The position numbers and the translations under genes were made by a program. DNA of 64,000 bases from Pleurotus djamor (Eukaryota > Basidiomycota > Agaricomycetes > Agaricales > Pleurotaceae). The stretch is from assembly GCA_029747585.1 (NCBI GenBank), contig JAPEVF010000078.1, positions 56,031 through 120,030 of the forward strand, written 5' to 3'. Positions 59,856-64,000 of this stretch are shown one piece after another (position 1 is the stretch's first letter; each line of letters begins with the position of its first letter). Under the pieces are notes generated by a model that was not told the origin of the DNA, ran no database searches, and saw only the letters and a list, made by a program, of their open reading frames with translations.

Positions 59856-60570
59856 TTAGACGGCGAAGAGGCCATCTTGCTCTTGCTCCGATAACTTTTG
59901 ATTACCCTTGAACACAACATGGCCGACTTTCCGAGCAAACAAAGGAGGGTGTCGGGGGCGAGGCAGTCGCTTCGAGTGCTTGACAGATGTACTGTCGCCG
60001 TTGTCCTGCATCTCGGTGTCCTTCGGATCGTTTGTCTCTGTTTTCTCTTGGGTGCCGATCTCCAACGTTGGAGGAGCAGGTATCATGCGCGAAGTCTTGC
60101 AAGCTTTGCATGTGTAGGTCAGGGCATGACCATGGGAGGGTAATGCTGCCTGGGGTGAGTGAAACGGCTCATGGCAACGGCGGATGACATACTTCGAACT
60201 CGAACCGAAGCGGTGATGCCTGGGCGCAGCAGGGAGTTACAACCCTTGCAGATCGTACGCTTGACAGCGGGGTCTCTGTATGGAAAGATCAGCCGCGGGC
60301 GAGACAAAATGGTGCTCAGGCAGACATCTTGACCAGTGTTTTCTTACCCACTGACTTCATCATTTCGATATAGTCCGAAGAGATGTGGGACGCGTCTAGC
60401 CTAGGTTTGGTCTTGGCCTTGGACTCGGACTTGGATACATCGGGTCGCGATAGTTGATTTATCGAGGCAAGATAACCACTGGCTTGGTAGAGAAAATTCA
60501 TCCGTTGGATTATGTCGCGGTTTACTACGGCTTGGGGATTCGGAGCCTCATCCTTGCTCTTCTTTGCCAT
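59856..60570 (-). CDS. RPR2: Ribonuclease P/MRP-type zinc subunit (Rpr2/Rpp21 family)
   Basis: Exons 60570-60326, 60275-60193 and 60145-59856, 205 residues. The family processes the 5' ends of pre-tRNAs in the nucleus. Signatures: the helical NRDIIQRMNFLYQAS, DPAVKRTICKGCNSLLRPG, and TYTCKACKTSRMIPAP; the two CxxC pairs form a zinc ribbon. The second intron uses the acceptor at 60146 (preceded by another AG four nucleotides upstream), which is the one that keeps the frame. The C-terminal 60 residues are basic and disordered. The start is 69 nt from the start of the divergent neighbour. Confidence 0.85.
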
Positions 60571-60639
60571 GAAGTTGGAAGGAAAGAAAGGAAACAGACG
60601 CCCTGGGCGCTTTGGAGGACCCTTTTGCTTTCCGCCATC
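60571..60639. promoter_or_regulatory. Very short bidirectional promoter, RPR2 and MBIP1-like gene
   Basis: Only 69 nt separate the two start codons, so the genes must share promoter elements or start transcription inside each other's leader. Confidence 0.5.
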
Positions 60640-62057
60640 ATGACCTCGGGACCACCTCCAGCTGAAGCAGGTCCCTCGAAGACCGTACGCAATTCGTTAG
60701 TCTCTCGTGCTACGTATGTCGCTCACAGAGCGTGTAGTATAACGCGCCTGAAATCGCCCAGAGTGCTCCTGTTGCCTCTTACCACCCTCATCTTGCTGCG
60801 ACTTGGCCTGCCACATCGACCACAACTCCATACGCGTCGGCCTCGTCGAACCCATACTCTCACTACTACACCTGGACGCAGCCTGTAGCTCCTCCTAGTC
60901 AACCAGCTCCAAAGCCCCCGACTCCCGAGCCTTCACCACCACCTGATGACTTGCATCGTCACTGGGACTCTGTAATCCGCACTTTCTTGGACAAGATGGG
61001 ACTCAAAAACGCTCTTAGAGGCTTCGAGCTGGATATGCTAGTTTTGAACTCGGATTGGGAACGAAATAGCGCGCCGAAAATAGTTGATGAGCTTGTGTCC
61101 GATTTAACTGTGAGTTGCAACCCCTCCTTCCACCTACGTAACCAATACTAATCCTTCTAGCGCTTGAAAAGTGTCGAGACATCAGATGAAGCAGATTTTC
61201 TCACTCAGAGGAAGGTTGACTACATCTCGACGAGTCATTCTCAGCTTCAGAACACCGTACGTCCGTTTTCGAATTTGACGATCCACCCTCTCACCCACAG
61301 ACGTCAGAGCATCAAAGAAATCTCCAAGCTTTTGGCTAGAAACAGAGCCAAGAATGCACAATCGAATGTCAACGAGTTTCTGCATTTGAATTCAGATGCC
61401 TCGGGATGTGCGCGAACCAATGCTAAACATCAGGACAGAGACCTACAGATGAAGTACGATATCGCTAAAAACGAAGATGGCCCCCTTCGAAGAACTATGC
61501 AAGCACAGGTACAGAGTGCGGAGCCCCCAAACGCCAACGCCACTACTAGTAAATCGGAAGCCCAGCAACGTCCTGGGCTTGACGACAGATTGCGAAACAT
61601 TGAGACTCATCTTGCTATCAGATATGGTATGTCCTCACATCACGAATGCTTGATTTTACTCACTTGAAAATCCCTCTTAGTTCCTTCAACGCCGAAGGAT
61701 TTCTTGAGCCGCCTCAAGTTTCTAGAAGACCATATAATTCGTCTTGAAAAAGATTACCCTCCATGGGCCGCTCTTCACTTCAACCAACCAAATCGCGGCG
61801 TAAGTTCGGCACCACAGACTCTGAGGTACTTTCGGGAAACTAATAATCTTTGCACCGTTCAGTGGCCCCCTCCACCCCGAACCAATCCCATCATTGTCCC
61901 AACTCACCTGCGAGAAGTCAAACCTTCACCTGCCTCTGATACTCCTTCGACCGCTCATCCTCGTGGAGAGAAATCGAGTCTACACCAAGCTGTCATGGAA
62001 CGCCTTCAGGTGCAGCAGGCGATGGGCGAACTTGGTGCAACTTCAAGTTCTGGCTGA
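60640..62057 (+). CDS. MBIP1-like coiled-coil protein
   Basis: Exons 60640-60684, 60738-61109, 61161-61256, 61308-61626, 61681-61799 and 61863-62057, 381 residues. N-terminal 110 residues are Pro/Ser/Thr/Ala-rich and disordered; residues 110-170 are helical (HRHWDSVIRTFLDKMGL). The C-terminal third has KDFLSRLKFLEDHIIRLE followed by a W-P-rich WPPPPRTNPIIVPTHLRE. The leucine-spaced helix plus that tail resembles the C-terminus of MAP3K12-binding inhibitory protein 1, a scaffold of the ATAC histone acetyltransferase complex in animals. The match is by pattern and modest; it could be another coiled-coil protein. Confidence 0.6.
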
Positions 62058-62184
62058 CTTTTAGTAGCCCCTAACTACTTGTAGCGTATAGCGCCCGTCA
62101 AATTTTTTGCTTCATGTCCACTTCACCAAGTCCCCGCTGTACCTACGTGCTTGTCCACTGCGACTCTGTCGTTAGTTGACTAAT

Positions 62185-63315
62185 ATGACTCGCATCACCA
62201 ACTTCCGTTACAAGCGTCAATATGTCAGTTCAACCGAGGCTCCCATTGCCACCGTTGAACTTGAAGCTCAGCCCAATCCCGTTCATGATGATCCACCAGA
62301 GGCTCTAGCTTCGTCTTCTGAGCCTCAGCCTCCAAAGAAGAAACGAAAGCGCTCAAGGTCTAAGAAATCTGGAGATGTCAAAATTGCAGATGATGCCGCT
62401 GCCTCGGATGAGGCTACTGGTGCTGCTAACTTGGAGAAGGATTTGACCGCTCCAACTGAGAGGACGCCGAGACAGAAGCGGCGTGACAGGGAAAAATGGG
62501 AAAAGGAACGTAGAAAGAAAGGTAAGCTCCCCTCAAATCAGGACGGTCCAACCTCTGGCTAAATGAGATATGTATCCAGCCGCCGAAGCTCGAAAGCAGA
62601 ATAAGCCTGAAATACGACGTTTGAAACGGAGGGCTGAAATAGCGAACGGGACTACTTGCTTTGCTTGCAGAGAGAAAGGACACGCCGCGAAGGACTGTCC
62701 TACTACCAAAAATTCTCTGTCAGAGAATCCCGAAGCTCGGGAGAACACTATCGTCGGCATATGTTATAGGTTCGTTCCACACCTCTCATTTTAGGGTTGG
62801 AATTGATGAGTCTCCCTTTGGTTAGATGTGGATCTTCGACACACACCCTTTCGCGTTGTAAGACCCCTCTTGATCCACACAATCCAATGCCTTTCGCTTC
62901 CTGTTTCGTTTGCTCCAAGAAGGGACATCTAGCGTCCGGATGTCCACAGAATAAGGACAAGGGTATATACCCTAATGGAGGTTGTTGTAAGCTTTGTGGA
63001 GAGACTACGCATCTGGCTAGGGATTGTGGACGAAGGAAGAAAGGTGCGTTCTCTGTGTCTGCTTGCTCGAATTTCATTGAATCCACCTTTGTTCACTCAA
63101 CAGAAAATCTCGACCAAACCGCGGTCATAGGGATAGGCGAAGCTGGCGCCGACGAAGATGATTTCCATACCTTCAAGCGACGGAAGGTGGAAGTTGATCG
63201 CGAAGAGGCCGGGGTGGTTCAAAAGAAGAAAAGCAGTGATGAGCCTTCGAAGCAGCTGGAAGGAACCACTCCGAGACCGAATGCTCCAAAACCGAGGAAG
63301 GTTGTTAACTTCTGA
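62185..63315 (+). CDS. ZCCHC9: ZCCHC9-like protein with four CCHC zinc knuckles
   Basis: Exons 62185-62521, 62580-62769, 62826-63043 and 63104-63315, 318 residues. A basic N-terminus (PPKKKRKRSRSKK, a likely nuclear signal) and a Lys/Arg/Glu-rich helix precede four canonical C-x2-C-x4-H-x4-C knuckles: CFACREKGHAAKDC, CYRCGSSTHTLSRC, CFVCSKKGHLASGC and CKLCGETTHLARDC. The spacing, including PFASCFVC between knuckles 2 and 3 and GGCCKLCG before knuckle 4, matches ZCCHC9/yeast Air-like RNA-binding proteins that work with the nuclear exosome or rRNA. The C-terminus is basic again. ATG at 62185 is the first in frame; introns are 56-60 nt. Confidence 0.87.
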
Positions 63316-64000
63316 CCTCTACCGCCAAGCGCGCGCATCTCCATACATGTCGAGCTTGGGAATATACGCTGGTTATATAATGTTTTCCGCGATGGCGTCT
63401 GTATCAAGTACTCTACCCGATACCAAAGTGCAGATTTCTGGACATGGTTGCTATTCCTACGTTGATATACGGCACTGCATGGTAATTCTATGACCTCACC
63501 CTACTCGCCGCCGACCTCAGTGCCACTAGGAAACAATCAAGAACGACGGAGCTTGTCGTGACTGCTGTGAAGAAAGGGTTCCGGGCCATAGATACAGGTA
63601 CGACGCTGGCTACTGTTGATCAGTACTTGGTCGAACATTTACACCGACAGCGTGTCAGCCAAAACACTACAAGCGAGTGTAGTCACCCAGAGAGAAACTG
63701 CATCATACTAACGCCTCGTCAAGGGAGGACGCTGTTGGAGAAGCGCTCTCCATTCTACAAGACAATCATGGGTTCAAACGCGAGGACGTCTTTATCCGAG
63801 CGAAGTACCCACATACGCAGTTATCTATTCCATTAGTGTTCAGATAAAAACGGTCGCGTTTTAAACGAAGAGTTTTTAGCGCCGTTAATATCACGATAAT
63901 AACTGCTAATATCTCTGACCCCACTTTTTCCTATGTTATTAACGAGTTGATACTTTGCGCCTGTCAGGGACCAGGGAGTTCGGCTCGGCGAATCAATAAT
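63316..64000. other. Downstream region, no gene recognised
   Basis: 685 nt to the end of the window. The frame at 63558-63836 has no domain pattern. A gene could begin beyond the window. Confidence 0.4.

Noticed and set aside
63558..63836. Possible 92-codon gene at the end of the window
   Set aside because: No domain pattern or splice continuity; likely a chance frame.

Overview
The window is nuclear DNA of a filamentous basidiomycete, most likely an agaricomycete mushroom-forming fungus. The evidence is very dense short spliceosomal introns (typically 48-65 nt), a basidiomycete-type sesquiterpene synthase, a pair of basidiomycete-type cytochrome P450s, a pheromone-response fusion protein (PRM1), and secreted GH92, GH128 and subtilase enzymes. 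Scattered single Ns indicate a draft assembly. There are no operons, CRISPR arrays, rRNA or convincing tRNA genes. I assembled 22 protein-coding genes by joining exons at GT-AG (and a few GC-AG) splice sites; nearly all give an uninterrupted reading frame whose total length is a multiple of three.

Layout: 0-1.2 kb sesquiterpene synthase (-); 1.2-3.0 kb a decayed tract with remnants of a neighbouring peptidyl-tRNA hydrolase gene; 3.0-3.8 kb intact peptidyl-tRNA hydrolase (-) divergent from PRM1 (4.1-7.5 kb, +); TMBIM4/BXI1-like protein (7.9-9.1), endonuclease III (9.4-10.7), a small secreted Ser/Thr-rich protein (11.0-11.6), a multi-pass membrane protein (11.6-12.9, -); a gene-poor stretch; two tandem P450 paralogues (14.5-16.7 and 17.2-19.4); a GH92 alpha-mannosidase (20.3-24.0); an uncharacterised membrane/acidic protein (24.4-26.8, -) divergent from a GH128 beta-glucanase (27.0-28.2); muskelin (28.2-31.4, -) divergent from subtilase 1 (32.3-36.1); CCR4 deadenylase (36.8-39.2, -); mevalonate diphosphate decarboxylase (39.7-41.1, -) divergent from a pterin-carbinolamine-dehydratase/zinc-knuckle fusion (41.7-43.1); a large type I-like membrane protein (43.4-47.2, -) divergent from a Mg-chelatase-like AAA protein (47.8-50.7); VPS53 (50.7-54.2, -) divergent from a Yippee protein (54.4-55.1); subtilase 2 (55.9-59.4); RPR2 (59.9-60.6, -) divergent from an MBIP1-like protein (60.6-62.1); and ZCCHC9 (62.2-63.3).

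Functionally this is a mix of housekeeping genes (RNA processing: CCR4, RPR2, ZCCHC9; trafficking: VPS53; repair: NTH1; sterol/isoprenoid supply: MVD1; translation rescue: PTH1) and lifestyle genes (secreted proteases and glycosidases, P450s, terpene synthase). The terpene synthase, P450s and MVD1 are too far apart and separated by housekeeping genes to form a biosynthetic cluster. Many genes lie in head-to-head pairs sharing short promoters.

The most interesting signals are: five GC-AG introns, three of them in one gene; micro-exons that carry catalytic or signature residues (subtilase Asp and His, P450 I-helix motif); a pterin dehydratase domain fused to four shortened zinc knuckles; an array of six NPF tripeptides at the PRM1 C-terminus; an 825-nt intron with a near-perfect hairpin in a genome of about 55-nt introns; and repeated 3' fragments of the peptidyl-tRNA hydrolase gene.
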